NCBI RefSeq assembly: GCF_001500125.1
Contig: NZ_LQIV01000016.1
Span: 28,687 to 92,686 of the forward strand
DNA length: 64,000 bases
Direction: 5' to 3'
From: Mycobacterium sp. IS-1742
Lineage (GTDB): Bacteria; Actinomycetota; Actinomycetes; Mycobacteriales; Mycobacteriaceae
The notes below the pieces were generated by a model. That model saw only the letters and a program-made list of their open reading frames with translations, was not told where the DNA came from and searched no databases. A program made the position numbers and the translations under genes. Positions 46,870 to 58,087 of this stretch are shown one piece after another; position 1 is the stretch's first letter; each line of letters begins with the position of its first letter.

Positions 46870-48339
46870 CCGCTCGCGCAGCAGCACCCACACCGTCACC
46901 GCCGAGGTGAGCATCAACGCCGCGCCGACACCGGACGCGATCGCCAGTCCGCTGCTGAACGATTCGCGCGCCGCGTCGAGCAGTGCACCGGCCTGCGCGG
47001 GCGGGAGCCCGGCGGCCACGTCGGTCGCCGCGGCCAGCGAGTCGCGGGCTTGTGTCGCGGCGGCGGGCGACAGGCCCGGCGGCAGGACGAGGGTGCGGTA
47101 CACCCCGGTGAGGATCGAGCCGACGACCGCGATGCCCAGCGCCATCCCCAGTTCGTAGGCGGTCTCCGAGACGGCGGCGGCCGCGCCCGCGCGTTCCCGC
47201 GGAACGCTGGCCAGGATGACGTCGCTGGCCACGGTGAACGCCAGCCCCAGCCCGACGCCGACCACGAACAGCGCGATGCCGAGGTGCGGGTACGGGGAGG
47301 CCGGGTGGATCGTCGTGAGCGTGGCCATCGCGACACCCACCAGGGCGAGGCCCGTGGTCAGCACGGTGCGTCGGGTCCAGCGGCGCACCGCGAACCCGGC
47401 CAGCACACCGAACACCGTGGCGGTCACCGCCGCGGGCAGTTCGGCCAGTCCGGCGCCCAGCGGGCTGTACCCCTGCACCAGCTGGAAGTACTGCGACAGG
47501 AAGAACACCAGACCCGAAAGGCCCAGCACCGACAGCAGATTCGCCCCGACGACACCCGAGAACGCGCGGTTGGCGAACAACCGGACGTCGATCAACGGGC
47601 TGGGCAGCCGCAACTGCCTGCGCACGAACGACGTCAATGCGAGCGCACCGGCCAGGGCGGCCGCCAGGGCGCTCAGCCGTGGGCCGTGCGCCGCGGTTTC
47701 TTTGATCGCGTAGACCACGCCGAGGATGCCGACCATCGACAACCCGACGCTGGGCAGATCCCACGGCCCCGGTTCGGGATTGCGGTGCTCGGGCAGCAGG
47801 GTGAGCCCGCCGATCAGCAACACGACCATCACGGGCGCGTTGATCAGGAACACCGAACCCCACCAGAAGTGTTCGAGCAGAACGCCGCCCACCACCGGCC
47901 CGAGGGCGGCGCCGGCCGAGAACGCGGCCGCCCAGATGCCGACGGCCATGGAGCGCTGCCGGGCATCGGTGAAGATGCCGCGGATCAGCGCGAGGGTGGC
48001 CGGCGCCAGCGTCGCCCCCGCGACGCCGAGCAGCGCGCGGGCGCCGATCAGCGCCTCGGCGGTGGGAGCGTAGGCGGTGGCGACCGACACCACCGCGAAA
48101 AACGTTGCCCCACTTAGCAGGAGCTTGCGGTGGCCGATGCGGTCACCGAGGCTGCCCATCGTGATCAGCAGGCTGGCGAGCACGAACGAGTAGATGTCGC
48201 CGATCCACAGCAGTTCGGTGGCGGAGGTGTGCAGATCGCTGCTGATGAACGGTGTCGCGAGCGCCAGGACGGTGCCGTCGATGCCGATGAGCAGGACCGC
48301 GAGGGTGAGCACTCCCAGGGCGAGCCAGCGGCGGGTCAT
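46771..48339 (-). CDS. MFS drug transporter (DHA2/EmrB-QacA type)
   Basis: 522 residues with about 14 transmembrane helices. DHA2 features are GIDGTVLALATPFISSDL in helix 1, ITMGSLGDRIGHRKLLLSGA (motif A), and ALGPVVGGVLLEHFWWGSVFLINAPV (motif C region). Likely a proton-driven efflux pump. The ATG overlaps the TetR stop by 4 nt (same operon, TetR first). The C-terminal 33 residues after the last helix are encoded antisense to the SpoU gene and look like an accidental extension. Confidence 0.9.
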   Translation of the reverse strand: MTRRWLALGVLTLAVLLIGIDGTVLALATPFISSDLHTSATELLWIGDIYSFVLASLLITMGSLGDRIGHRKLLLSGATFFAVVSVATAYAPTAEALIGARALLGVAGATLAPATLALIRGIFTDARQRSMAVGIWAAAFSAGAALGPVVGGVLLEHFWWGSVFLINAPVMVVLLIGGLTLLPEHRNPEPGPWDLPSVGLSMVGILGVVYAIKETAAHGPRLSALAAALAGALALTSFVRRQLRLPSPLIDVRLFANRAFSGVVGANLLSVLGLSGLVFFLSQYFQLVQGYSPLGAGLAELPAAVTATVFGVLAGFAVRRWTRRTVLTTGLALVGVAMATLTTIHPASPYPHLGIALFVVGVGLGLAFTVASDVILASVPRERAGAAAAVSETAYELGMALGIAVVGSILTGVYRTLVLPPGLSPAAATQARDSLAAATDVAAGLPPAQAGALLDAARESFSSGLAIASGVGAALMLTSAVTVWVLLRERLPGLAEVGVLDDPGVHGDAGGDGRVDTACRAE

Positions 48340-48878
48340 GGGGTCTGCACTCCAGTCAGCAGTAGTTCGGAGATCATGCGCTCGAAGTCGCGGCCGGCCG
48401 CTCGGCCGACCTGGATACACCAACCGGCGCCGGCGACGAGGCTGTAGAGCGCTTCGGTCAGCCAGGCCGCGGTCAGGTCGGGACGGAACTCGCCCGCCCG
48501 CTGGCCGCGTTCGAACAGCGCGGTGATCGCGGCGTCGGATTCGGCCCAGCCTTGCATGGACTGGTCGCCGTCGATGTCCTGGCTCTGGCTGTAGAGCAGT
48601 GCCAGATACGGCGACACCGGCCGGCAGGCGGTGACCAGTCGGCGCAGCGCGTCGGCCGCCGAACCCTCCGACAGCCGCGCGGTCTCGACCGCGGTGCGCA
48701 TCTCGGCGATCGCGAGGTCGTCGAGTGCGGCCATCAGCGCCGGTTTCCCGGCGAAGTGCCGGTGCAATGTCGCCCGGCTGACGCCGACGGCGGCCGCGAT
48801 CTCGTCCTGGGTCGCGTTCGGCCGACGGCCCAGGAAGTCCGCGGCAGCGCGCAGCACCGCCTCACGATCCGTCGCCAT
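48336..48878 (-). CDS. TetR family regulator of the MFS pump
   Basis: 180 residues. HTH: ATQDEIAAAVGVSRATLHRHFAGKPALMAALDD (about residues 18-50). The C-terminal domain has a TetR_C-type helical pattern. ATG 48878 is chosen over 48971 because a TACTCT -10 sits 6 nt upstream (48885-48890, minus strand) and operator palindromes overlap it. Presumably represses itself and the pump, released by a pump substrate. Confidence 0.85.
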   Translation of the reverse strand: MATDREAVLRAAADFLGRRPNATQDEIAAAVGVSRATLHRHFAGKPALMAALDDLAIAEMRTAVETARLSEGSAADALRRLVTACRPVSPYLALLYSQSQDIDGDQSMQGWAESDAAITALFERGQRAGEFRPDLTAAWLTEALYSLVAGAGWCIQVGRAAGRDFERMISELLLTGVQTP

Positions 48879-48890
48879 GAAGCGAGAGTA

Positions 48891-48915
48891 TCTCATCTGA
48901 GACATTTTTGTCTCA
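48891..48915. promoter_or_regulatory. Overlapping palindromic operators upstream of TetR/MFS operon
   Basis: TCTCA-TC-TGAGA (48891-48902) overlaps a perfect TGAGACA-TTTT-TGTCTCA inverted repeat (48898-48915). Both lie beside the TetR -10 and about 55 bp before the divergent GH76 gene. Confidence 0.75.
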
Positions 48916-48969
48916 TCGCTTCTTCTCGGAGCGGTTCCCGCGGCGGGTGCGGTGAGGCAGGATCGACCC

Positions 48970-50181
48970 ATGAATCAGCTGTGGGCCAACCGGGCGGCCA
49001 GCGCCGAGGCGGCGATCACCCAACGGCATCTGCGACGCCTCTGGGGGCTGCCGGGCACCCAACTCGGTGTGGTGGCCTGGCCGGCGGCCGGCCCGCACAA
49101 GCAGTTCCGCACCTGGCACTACTGGTGGCAGGCCCACCTGCTGGACTGTCTCGTCGACGCGCAGGTCCGCGACCCCGGCCCGGAGCGCCGGGCCCGCATC
49201 GTCCGGCAGATCCGCGCGCACCGCCTGCGCAACATCGGCCGGTGGACCAACGACTACTACGACGACATGGCGTGGCTGGCGCTGGCCCTGGAACGCGCCG
49301 GCCGGCTCGCCGGGGTGGCGAAACCCCGGGCGCTCGAGACGCTGAGTGAGCAGTTCGTGAACTCCTGGGTGCCGGAGGACGGCGGCGGCATCCCGTGGCG
49401 CAAACAGGATCAGTTCTTCAACGCGCCGGCCAACGGCCCCGCCGGGATCTTCCTGGCCCGCCACGTCACCGCCCGCGGTGACCGGCTGCGGCGCGCCCAG
49501 CAGATGGCCGACTGGATCGACGAGGTGCTCATCGACCCGGAGACCCATCTGGTGTTCGACGGCATCAAGGGTGGATCGCTCGTGCGGGCGCAGTACACGT
49601 ACTGCCAGGGCGTGGTCCTCGGCCTGGAGACGGAGCTGGCGGCACGCATCGGTGATGACGGCGGGGGTGGCGAACACGCCCTGCGGGTGCACCGGCTGGT
49701 CGGCGCGGTCGCCGAACACATGGCCCCCGAAGGGACCATCAAGGGCACCGGCGGCGGGGACGGCGGCCTGTTCAACGGCATCCTCGCGCGCTACCTCGCG
49801 CTGGTCGCCACCACGCTCCCGGGGGACACGGCCGAGGACGTCGCGGCCCGCGACACCGCACGACGGATCGTGCTCACGTCCGCGGAGGCGGCATGGGCGA
49901 ACCGGCAGACCGTCGGGAGTGAGGGCGCCGGGCTCCCGCTGTTCGGCGCATCCTGGGAGCGCACCGCGGAGCTGCCCACCACCGTCGGGCGGCAGGCCGA
50001 ATCCGTCGAGGGCGCGGTCAACGCCTCCGAGATCCCCGAGCGCGATCTGTCCGTGCAACTCTCGGGCTGGATGCTCATGGAAGCCGCCCACACGGTCAGC
50101 GGCCAGCCCTCCGGCGCGGAGCCCGTCGACAGCGAAACCGACACCGAAACCGACACCGAAACAGGGCCCACCGAAACGTGA
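48970..50181 (+). CDS. Glycoside hydrolase family 76-like protein
   Basis: 403-residue alpha/alpha-toroid protein resembling GH76 alpha-1,6-mannanases. Features: WHYWWQAHLLDCLVDA, then NDYYDDMAWLALAL with the paired Asp98-Asp99 that are catalytic in GH76, and FDGIKGGSLVRAQYTYCQGV. No signal peptide is visible, so a cytoplasmic role on mannan or lipomannan-related material is possible. The C-terminus carries three 12-bp units encoding D-S/T-E-T. Its TGA overlaps the NhaA GTG. Confidence 0.8.
   Translation: MNQLWANRAASAEAAITQRHLRRLWGLPGTQLGVVAWPAAGPHKQFRTWHYWWQAHLLDCLVDAQVRDPGPERRARIVRQIRAHRLRNIGRWTNDYYDDMAWLALALERAGRLAGVAKPRALETLSEQFVNSWVPEDGGGIPWRKQDQFFNAPANGPAGIFLARHVTARGDRLRRAQQMADWIDEVLIDPETHLVFDGIKGGSLVRAQYTYCQGVVLGLETELAARIGDDGGGGEHALRVHRLVGAVAEHMAPEGTIKGTGGGDGGLFNGILARYLALVATTLPGDTAEDVAARDTARRIVLTSAEAAWANRQTVGSEGAGLPLFGASWERTAELPTTVGRQAESVEGAVNASEIPERDLSVQLSGWMLMEAAHTVSGQPSGAEPVDSETDTETDTETGPTET
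50128..50163 (+). repeat. Three 12-bp tandem units (GACACCGAAACC type)
   Basis: GACAGCGAAACC, GACACCGAAACC and GACACCGAAACA in tandem encode D-S/T-E-T repeats at the end of the GH76 protein. Confidence 0.8.
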
Positions 50182-52019
50182 CCGAGGCGCCCGCACGCAC
50201 CATCGGTTCGCTGCCCAGCCGCTTCAGCCGGGACCCGAAGACCCCGCGCTCGAGCGGTAACCGGGCGGCAGCGCTGTTGCTGGCCTCCACCGTGCTGGCT
50301 GTGCTGTGGGCGAATTCGCCCTGGGCGCACACCTATTCGGCATTCTGGGACACCGATGTCGCGGTCAGCTTCGGGGAGTACCGCGCCGCGTTGTCGGTCA
50401 AGCACCTCGTCAACGACGGACTGATGGCGTTCTTCTTCTTCATCGTCGGATTGGAGGTCAAGAGCGAGTTCGTGATCGGCGAACTGACCGACCGGTCGCG
50501 GGCCGCGGTGCCCGTCGTCGCGGCCATCGCCGGGCTGATCGTTCCCGCCGTCATCTTCCTCGCCTTCAACCCCTCCGGGGAGGACGCGCAGGCCTGGGGT
50601 GTGGTGATCTCCACCGACACGGCCTTCCTGGTCGGCGCGCTGGCGGTGATCAAACCCAAATTCCCCGCGCGCCTGCGGATCTTCCTGCTGACGTTGGCCG
50701 TCGTCGACGATGTCGGCGCCCTCGGCGCGATCGCGCTGTTCTACACCGACGACCTGGAACTCACCCCGCTGGCGGTCGCCGCGCTGCTCATCGCCGCGCT
50801 GGCGCTGGTGCGCAGACTGCCCACCCTGCGCGGACCCGCATACGCCGTACTGGGTTTCGCGTTGTGGATCGCGCTGTACCTCGCCCACGTGCACCCGACG
50901 CTGGCGGGTGTGGCCGTCGCGTTGCTCATCCCGGTCTTCACTCCCGAGCGCAGACGGGTCGAGCAGACCGCCGACCTGGTCCGGGCGTTCCGCCAGTCAC
51001 CGAACCCGCAGTACGCCCGCGCGGTGACCCGTGGCCTGCGCGAGTCGATCTCGATCAACGAGCGGCTGCAGATCGCCGTCGGGCCCTACGTGTCGTACGT
51101 GGTGCTGCCGATCTTCGCCCTCGCCAACGCCGGCGTGCACCTCGACGAGGAGACCGTCACCGCCGCGATGAGTTCGACGCTGACGTGGGGCATCGTGGCC
51201 GGGTTGGTGATCGGGAAGTTCGTCGGGATCACCGCGGCCACCGCACTCGTGAGCGCCACCCGTTGGGGGCAGCTCGCACCCGGTCTCTCGCTGCGGCGAG
51301 TGGCCGGGGGAGCGGCGCTGTCCGGGATCGGTTTCACGATCTCCCTGTTCATCGTCGACGTCGCGATCGAGGACCCGGCCCGTCAGGACGAGGCCCGCGT
51401 CGGCGTGCTGGTCGCCTCGGTCCTGGCATTCACGTTGGGCTGGGCGCTCTTTCGGCTCACCGACTGGGTCAGTCCGCCGGAACCGGTCGGGCTCACCCTG
51501 GTGCGCGACGTCGATCCGGAGCGCGACCACATCCGCGGTGATCCGGATGCCCCGCTCGTCCTCGTCGAGTACGGCGATTACGAATGCCCCTTCTGCGGCC
51601 GCGCGACCGGCGCCATCGACGAGGTGCGCGCCCACTTCGGCGACGACCTGCTGTACGTGTGGCGCCACCTGCCGCTCGAACGCGCGCACCCGCGGTCATT
51701 CGACGCCGCCCGCGCCAGCGAGGGCGCCGCGCTGCAGGGCAAGTTCTTCGAGATGGGTCGCGAATTGTTCGCCCACCAGGACGATCTGGAGTGGTCGGAC
51801 ATGTACCGCTACGCGGTCGCGATCGGGCTCGACATCGAGCAGTTCGACCAGGATGTGCGGGTCCATGCCTCGAAGGTGCTGCACCGGGTGCGCGACGACG
51901 CGCAGGACGCCGAGGTGATGGACCTCAATTCCACGCCGACGTTCTTCGTCAACGGCACCCGTCACAAGGGCCCGTGGGATGCGGCCAGCCTGATCCGCGC
52001 GCTGGAGGCGGCCCGCTAG
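50178..52019 (+). CDS. nhaA: NhaA Na+/H+ antiporter fused to DsbA-like thioredoxin domain
   Basis: 613 residues. Residues 1 to about 425 form NhaA with FFFIVGLEVKSEF, VISTDTAFLVGALAVI (Na+-binding Asp pair region LAVVDDVGALGAIA) and the later helix EEDP-like region. After a short linker, residues about 450-613 form a DsbA/thioredoxin-like domain with YGDYECPFC (Cys470-Pro-Phe-Cys473) and cis-Pro in NSTPTFFVNG. The antiporter expels Na+ for H+; the added domain may be a thiol oxidoreductase at the membrane. GTG start overlaps the GH76 stop. This fusion is known in actinobacterial NhaA proteins, but its role is unclear. Confidence 0.9.
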   Translation: MTEAPARTIGSLPSRFSRDPKTPRSSGNRAAALLLASTVLAVLWANSPWAHTYSAFWDTDVAVSFGEYRAALSVKHLVNDGLMAFFFFIVGLEVKSEFVIGELTDRSRAAVPVVAAIAGLIVPAVIFLAFNPSGEDAQAWGVVISTDTAFLVGALAVIKPKFPARLRIFLLTLAVVDDVGALGAIALFYTDDLELTPLAVAALLIAALALVRRLPTLRGPAYAVLGFALWIALYLAHVHPTLAGVAVALLIPVFTPERRRVEQTADLVRAFRQSPNPQYARAVTRGLRESISINERLQIAVGPYVSYVVLPIFALANAGVHLDEETVTAAMSSTLTWGIVAGLVIGKFVGITAATALVSATRWGQLAPGLSLRRVAGGAALSGIGFTISLFIVDVAIEDPARQDEARVGVLVASVLAFTLGWALFRLTDWVSPPEPVGLTLVRDVDPERDHIRGDPDAPLVLVEYGDYECPFCGRATGAIDEVRAHFGDDLLYVWRHLPLERAHPRSFDAARASEGAALQGKFFEMGRELFAHQDDLEWSDMYRYAVAIGLDIEQFDQDVRVHASKVLHRVRDDAQDAEVMDLNSTPTFFVNGTRHKGPWDAASLIRALEAAR

Positions 52020-52024
52020 CCGCC

Positions 52025-52981
52025 TCAACTCCAGAGGGTGACGTGCACCTTCGGTTTGAACCGGGTGACGCCGACGCCGCTGCCGCGGATCATCGCCTGT
52101 GTGCAGCGGGGTGTGGTGATGAACCGCACCAGTTCCGAGGCCGCCGGTTGGCGCGCGGCCGGGGTCAGCGTCGAGGCGAACCACTCCCCGGACGACTGCA
52201 GGCCCGGCCCCTTGATCTGCACCAGGCGGCGCGACGACAGATCCTTCGACACCGCGAATCCGAGGGTCAGCGTCACGCCGCCGACGCGCTGCACCTCCTC
52301 GAGCGCGGCCGCCTCGCTCTGGAAGATGCGCTGCCGGGACTCCGGGATCGCCAGGTTCCGCAGCATCGCGGCGACCTCACCGTCGACGCTGCCCGCCGAC
52401 GGACCCAGCATCCAGTCCTGCTCGCGCAACCGCTCGGCGGTCGGGACGCCCCGGCCAGCGGTGTTGTCCGGGCCGGCGACGGCGATGATCTGGTATTTGA
52501 GGAAGGGGCGGACGACGAGGCCGGGTCCGGGGTCGGCGGGCGCCGGGCCGAGCGTGATGTCGACCGCCCGTGACTCGACGAGGTCACGGAACCGGCTCGT
52601 CGGATGCACCGACAACTCCACCGAGAGGTCGTCGGCTCGCGAGGAGAACAGCTCGATCAGTCCGGGCGCGGCGTGTTCGGCGAACATCGTCGACGCAGCG
52701 ATGCGCAGCAACCGCCTGCCGTGAGCCGCTTCGGTCACCTCGATCGCGGTCTGCTGCTGCAGTCCCAGGATCTCGATGGCGCGGCTGGCGAGCCGGAGGC
52801 CGCCCGGGGTGAACGCCAACCCCGCCGACGTCCGGCTGAACAGCGGATCGTCGAGTTCCTTGCGCAGCTGCGTGACGTGCATGGAGATACCCGCGTCCGA
52901 CATGCCGAGCTCCTCGGCGGCCGCGCGCACGGAACCCAGTCGCACCACCGCCGAATAGGCCCGGAGCTGAGCGGGTGTCAC
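52025..52981 (-). CDS. cutR: LysR family regulator of CO dehydrogenase (CutR-like)
   Basis: 318-residue LTTR. The N-terminal HTH reads LRAYSAVVRLGSVRAAAEELGMSDAGISMHVTQLRKELDDPLFSR; a periplasmic-binding-protein-like sensor domain follows. Divergent from the cox/cut genes with a 35-bp gap. In mycobacteria CutR-type LysR proteins activate CO dehydrogenase. GTG start with TAGGCT 7 nt upstream. Candidate binding site at 54159. Confidence 0.82.
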   Translation of the reverse strand: MTPAQLRAYSAVVRLGSVRAAAEELGMSDAGISMHVTQLRKELDDPLFSRTSAGLAFTPGGLRLASRAIEILGLQQQTAIEVTEAAHGRRLLRIAASTMFAEHAAPGLIELFSSRADDLSVELSVHPTSRFRDLVESRAVDITLGPAPADPGPGLVVRPFLKYQIIAVAGPDNTAGRGVPTAERLREQDWMLGPSAGSVDGEVAAMLRNLAIPESRQRIFQSEAAALEEVQRVGGVTLTLGFAVSKDLSSRRLVQIKGPGLQSSGEWFASTLTPAARQPAASELVRFITTPRCTQAMIRGSGVGVTRFKPKVHVTLWS

Positions 52982-52988
52982 GGTGTGC

Positions 52989-53009
52989 AGCCTACGGTGG
53001 GCCTACATT
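52989..53009. promoter_or_regulatory. Divergent back-to-back leaderless -10 elements in a 35-bp gap
   Basis: Minus-strand TAGGCT (52989-52994) is 7 nt before the cutR GTG, and plus-strand TACATT (53004-53009) is 7 nt before the XdhC-like GTG at 53017. A GCCTAC direct repeat (11-bp period) spans both. Confidence 0.5.
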
Positions 53010-53016
53010 GGGCAGC

Positions 53017-54186
53017 GTGAGAGACGTGCTGAGCGCCCTGTCAGCAGTGTGGCGGACCGGCGGCACGGCGGGTGTGGCGACGGTCGTGCGCACCTTCCGG
53101 TCGGCGCCGCGCCAGCCCGGCGCCGCGATGGTGGTGGCGCCCGACGGCACGGTGACCGGTTCGGTGTCGGGAGGCTGCGTCGAGGGCGCCGTGTACGAAC
53201 TCGCCGGTGACGTCGTCGGCAGCGGGATTCCGGCGCTGCAGCGTTACGGCGTCAGCGATGACGACGCCTTCGCCGTCGGGTTGACGTGCGGCGGCATCCT
53301 CGACGTGTTCGTCGAGCCCGTCTCGCCGGCGACGTTCCCCGACCTCGAGGCCGTCGTCGAGGACATCGAGTCGCATCGCCCCGTCGCGTTGGCCACCGTC
53401 ATCGCCCACCCCGACCCCACCCGGGTGGGGCGTCGCCTGGTGGTCCGCCCCGACGCCGTGAGCGGCACGCTGGGATCGCCGCGCGCCGACGCCGCGGTGA
53501 CCGACGACGCCCGGGGGCTGTTGGCCACCGGTCGCAACGAGGTGTTGACCTACGGACCCGACGGCCAGCGGCGCGGTGCGGGCATGGAGGTGTTCGTCGC
53601 GGCGTACGCCCCGCGGCCGCGAATGCTGGTGTTCGGCGCCATCGACGTCGCCGCCGCCGTGGCACAGCAGGGGTCCTTCCTCGGCTACCAGGTGACGGTG
53701 TGCGACGCCCGGCCGGTGTTCGCCACCACCGCCCGCTTCCCCACCGCCGACGAGGTCGTCGTCGACTGGCCGCACCGCTACCTGACCGCGCAGATCGAGG
53801 CCGGTGCCGTCGACGCGAGAACCGTCATCTGCCTGCTGACCCACGACCCCAAGTTCGACGTCCCGCTGCTGGAGGTGGCCCTGCGGTTGCCCGACCACGC
53901 GCGGGTCGCCTACATCGGCGCCATGGGTTCGCGTCGCACGCACGCCGACCGGCTGGCCCGGCTGCGGGAGGCCGGCCTCACCGACGCCGAACTCGACCGG
54001 CTGGCGAGCCCCATCGGGCTCGACATCGGGGCCCGCACGCCCGAGGAGACGGCGGTCTCGATCGCCGCCGAGATCATCGCCGCCCGGTGGGGTGGAACCG
54101 GCCGCCGGCTCACCGACACCGACGGCCGCATCCACCATGAGCAGGGCAAAGACAGTGAGTTAAGTGATTCCTTAACCCGGTATTGA
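53017..54186 (+). CDS. coxF: XdhC/CoxF-family molybdoenzyme maturation protein
   Basis: 389-residue XdhC-type protein. The N-terminal XdhC_CoxI domain has SVSGGCVEGAVYEL. The C-terminal Rossmann domain has VFGAIDVAAAVAQQGSFLGYQVTVCDARP and IGLDIGARTPEETAVSIAAEIIA. XdhC proteins bind or modify molybdenum cofactor (sulfuration) before insertion in the enzyme; CoxF has this place in CO dehydrogenase loci. First gene of the locus, with its own leaderless-type -10. The last 25 codons also contain the LysR-type box and part of the -35 of the next promoter. Confidence 0.85.
   Translation: MRDVLSALSAVWRTGGTAGVATVVRTFRSAPRQPGAAMVVAPDGTVTGSVSGGCVEGAVYELAGDVVGSGIPALQRYGVSDDDAFAVGLTCGGILDVFVEPVSPATFPDLEAVVEDIESHRPVALATVIAHPDPTRVGRRLVVRPDAVSGTLGSPRADAAVTDDARGLLATGRNEVLTYGPDGQRRGAGMEVFVAAYAPRPRMLVFGAIDVAAAVAQQGSFLGYQVTVCDARPVFATTARFPTADEVVVDWPHRYLTAQIEAGAVDARTVICLLTHDPKFDVPLLEVALRLPDHARVAYIGAMGSRRTHADRLARLREAGLTDAELDRLASPIGLDIGARTPEETAVSIAAEIIAARWGGTGRRLTDTDGRIHHEQGKDSELSDSLTRY
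54159..54176. promoter_or_regulatory. LysR-type box (candidate CutR site)
   Basis: GTTAAG-TGATTC-CTTAAC, perfect 6-bp arms; fits the LTTR T-N11-A rule (TTAAG...CTTAA). It is centred about 50 bp upstream of the expected start of the coxMSL transcript, the classic LTTR activation position. Confidence 0.7.
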
Positions 54187-54211
54187 CGCCCGCGTCGGGC
54201 GGGCCGACACT
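54183..54211 (+). promoter_or_regulatory. SigA-type promoter of coxM-coxS-coxL
   Basis: TTGACG (54183-54188), 17-bp spacer, GACACT (54206-54211). The -35 contains the TGA stop of the XdhC-like gene. The expected start is near 54218, giving a leader of about 27 nt to the ATG at 54245. Confidence 0.6.
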
Positions 54212-54244
54212 GAAGGCCCTTCCGACGATTGTGAGGGCGATCAC

Positions 54245-55120
54245 ATGCAGGTGCCCGGTCCCTTCGAATACGAACGCGCCACCAGCGTCGACCACGCGAT
54301 CGGCCTGCTCGACCGGCTCGGTGACGGCGCCATGATCGTGGCGGGCGGACACAGCCTGCTGCCGATGATGAAGTTGCGCATCGCGAACCCGGAGTACCTG
54401 GTCGACATCAACGACCTGACCGGCGAACTGGGCTACATCACCGTCGGCGCCAAGGCCGTGCACATCGGCGCGATGACCCGGCATCGGCAGGTCCTCGAAT
54501 CAACCGAGCTGGCCGAGGCGTGCCCGATCTTCGCCGACGCCGAACACATGATCGCGGACCCGGTGGTCCGCAACCGCGGCACGCTGGGCGGGTCGCTGTG
54601 CCAGGCCGACCCCGCCGAGGACCTCACCACCGTCTGCCAGACCCTCGGAGCGGTCTGCGTGGCCCGCGGACCGTCCGGTCAGCGCGAGATCCCGATCGAC
54701 GACTTCCTCGAAGGGCCGTACGAGACGTCGTTGGCGCACAACGAGATCCTGACCGAGGTGCGTGTCCCGCTGTCGCCGAACACCTCCAGCGCCTACACGA
54801 AAGTCGAGCGCCGGGTGGGGGATTGGGCGGTCACGGCCGCAGGGGCGATGGTCACGCTCGACGGTGACGCCATCACCGCCGCCCGCATCGGCCTCACCGC
54901 GGTGAACCCCGATGCCGATGCGTTGGCCGCGGCCGGTGCGGCACTGGTCGGGCGGACCGCCGACGAGGACACGTTCGCCGACGCGGGCCGTCTGGCCGCC
55001 GAGGCGTGCGCACCCGACTCGGACATGCGGGGCAGCGCCGAGTACAAGCGCCACCTCGCCTCCGAACTGACCGTCCGCAACCTGCGCACCGCGGTGCGGC
55101 GCATCCGAGAGAGGGCCTGA
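54245..55120 (+). CDS. coxM: CO dehydrogenase FAD subunit (CoxM/CutB)
   Basis: 291-residue medium subunit. The FAD motifs AGGHSLLPMMKLR (residues 33-45) and RNRGTLGGSL (about 112-121) are those of CoxM; no Fe-S insertion is present, unlike the PaoB-type subunit at 4899. Passes electrons from CoxS to the quinone pool. First of three overlapping structural genes, each 2-4 nt apart. Confidence 0.93.
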   Translation: MQVPGPFEYERATSVDHAIGLLDRLGDGAMIVAGGHSLLPMMKLRIANPEYLVDINDLTGELGYITVGAKAVHIGAMTRHRQVLESTELAEACPIFADAEHMIADPVVRNRGTLGGSLCQADPAEDLTTVCQTLGAVCVARGPSGQREIPIDDFLEGPYETSLAHNEILTEVRVPLSPNTSSAYTKVERRVGDWAVTAAGAMVTLDGDAITAARIGLTAVNPDADALAAAGAALVGRTADEDTFADAGRLAAEACAPDSDMRGSAEYKRHLASELTVRNLRTAVRRIRERA

Positions 55121-55122
55121 GC

Positions 55123-55694
55123 ATGCAGGTGACCATGACCGTCAACGGCGAGCAGGTGAGCGCCGACGTCGAACCGCGGATGCTGCTGGTGCACTTCCTG
55201 CGGGACCAGTTGCGGCTCACCGGAACCCACTGGGGCTGTGACACCAGCAACTGCGGGACGTGCGTGGTGCTCGTCGACGGCGAGCCCGTGAAGTCGTGCA
55301 CCATGCTGGCCGTGATGGCAGGCGGCCACGACGTCCGCACGGTGGAGGGACTCGAGATCGACGGGACGCTCGACCCGGTTCAGGAAGGGTTCATGCAGTG
55401 CCACGGCCTGCAGTGCGGGTTCTGCACCCCGGGCATGATGATCACCGCCCGCGCCCTGCTGGACCGCAACCCCGACCCCACCGAGGGCGAGATCCGCGAA
55501 GCGATATCCGGGCAGATCTGCCGGTGCACCGGATACACCACGATCGTGCGGTCGGTGCAGTGGGCCGCTGAGCACGCGCGCGGCCGCGTCGTCGAACCGG
55601 CCCCGTCCGCAGACGATTTCGCACCGCAGGCGCAGCGCGACGACACCCTCGGCCCGGTGGCCGGGGACCATCTCATCGAGACAGGAAGCCCATC

Positions 55695-55698
<4 letters not shown>
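55123..55698 (+). CDS. coxS: CO dehydrogenase 2Fe-2S subunit (CoxS/CutC)
   Basis: 191 residues. Cluster I ligands Cys39, Cys44, Cys47, Cys59 (GCDTSNCGTC...SC). Cluster II ligands Cys98, Cys101, Cys133, Cys135 (QCGFC and ICRC). The C-terminal extension of about 35 residues is longer than in O. carboxidovorans. Its TGA overlaps the coxL ATG. Confidence 0.93.
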
Positions 55699-58085
<2,387 letters not shown>

Positions 58086-58087
58086 TC

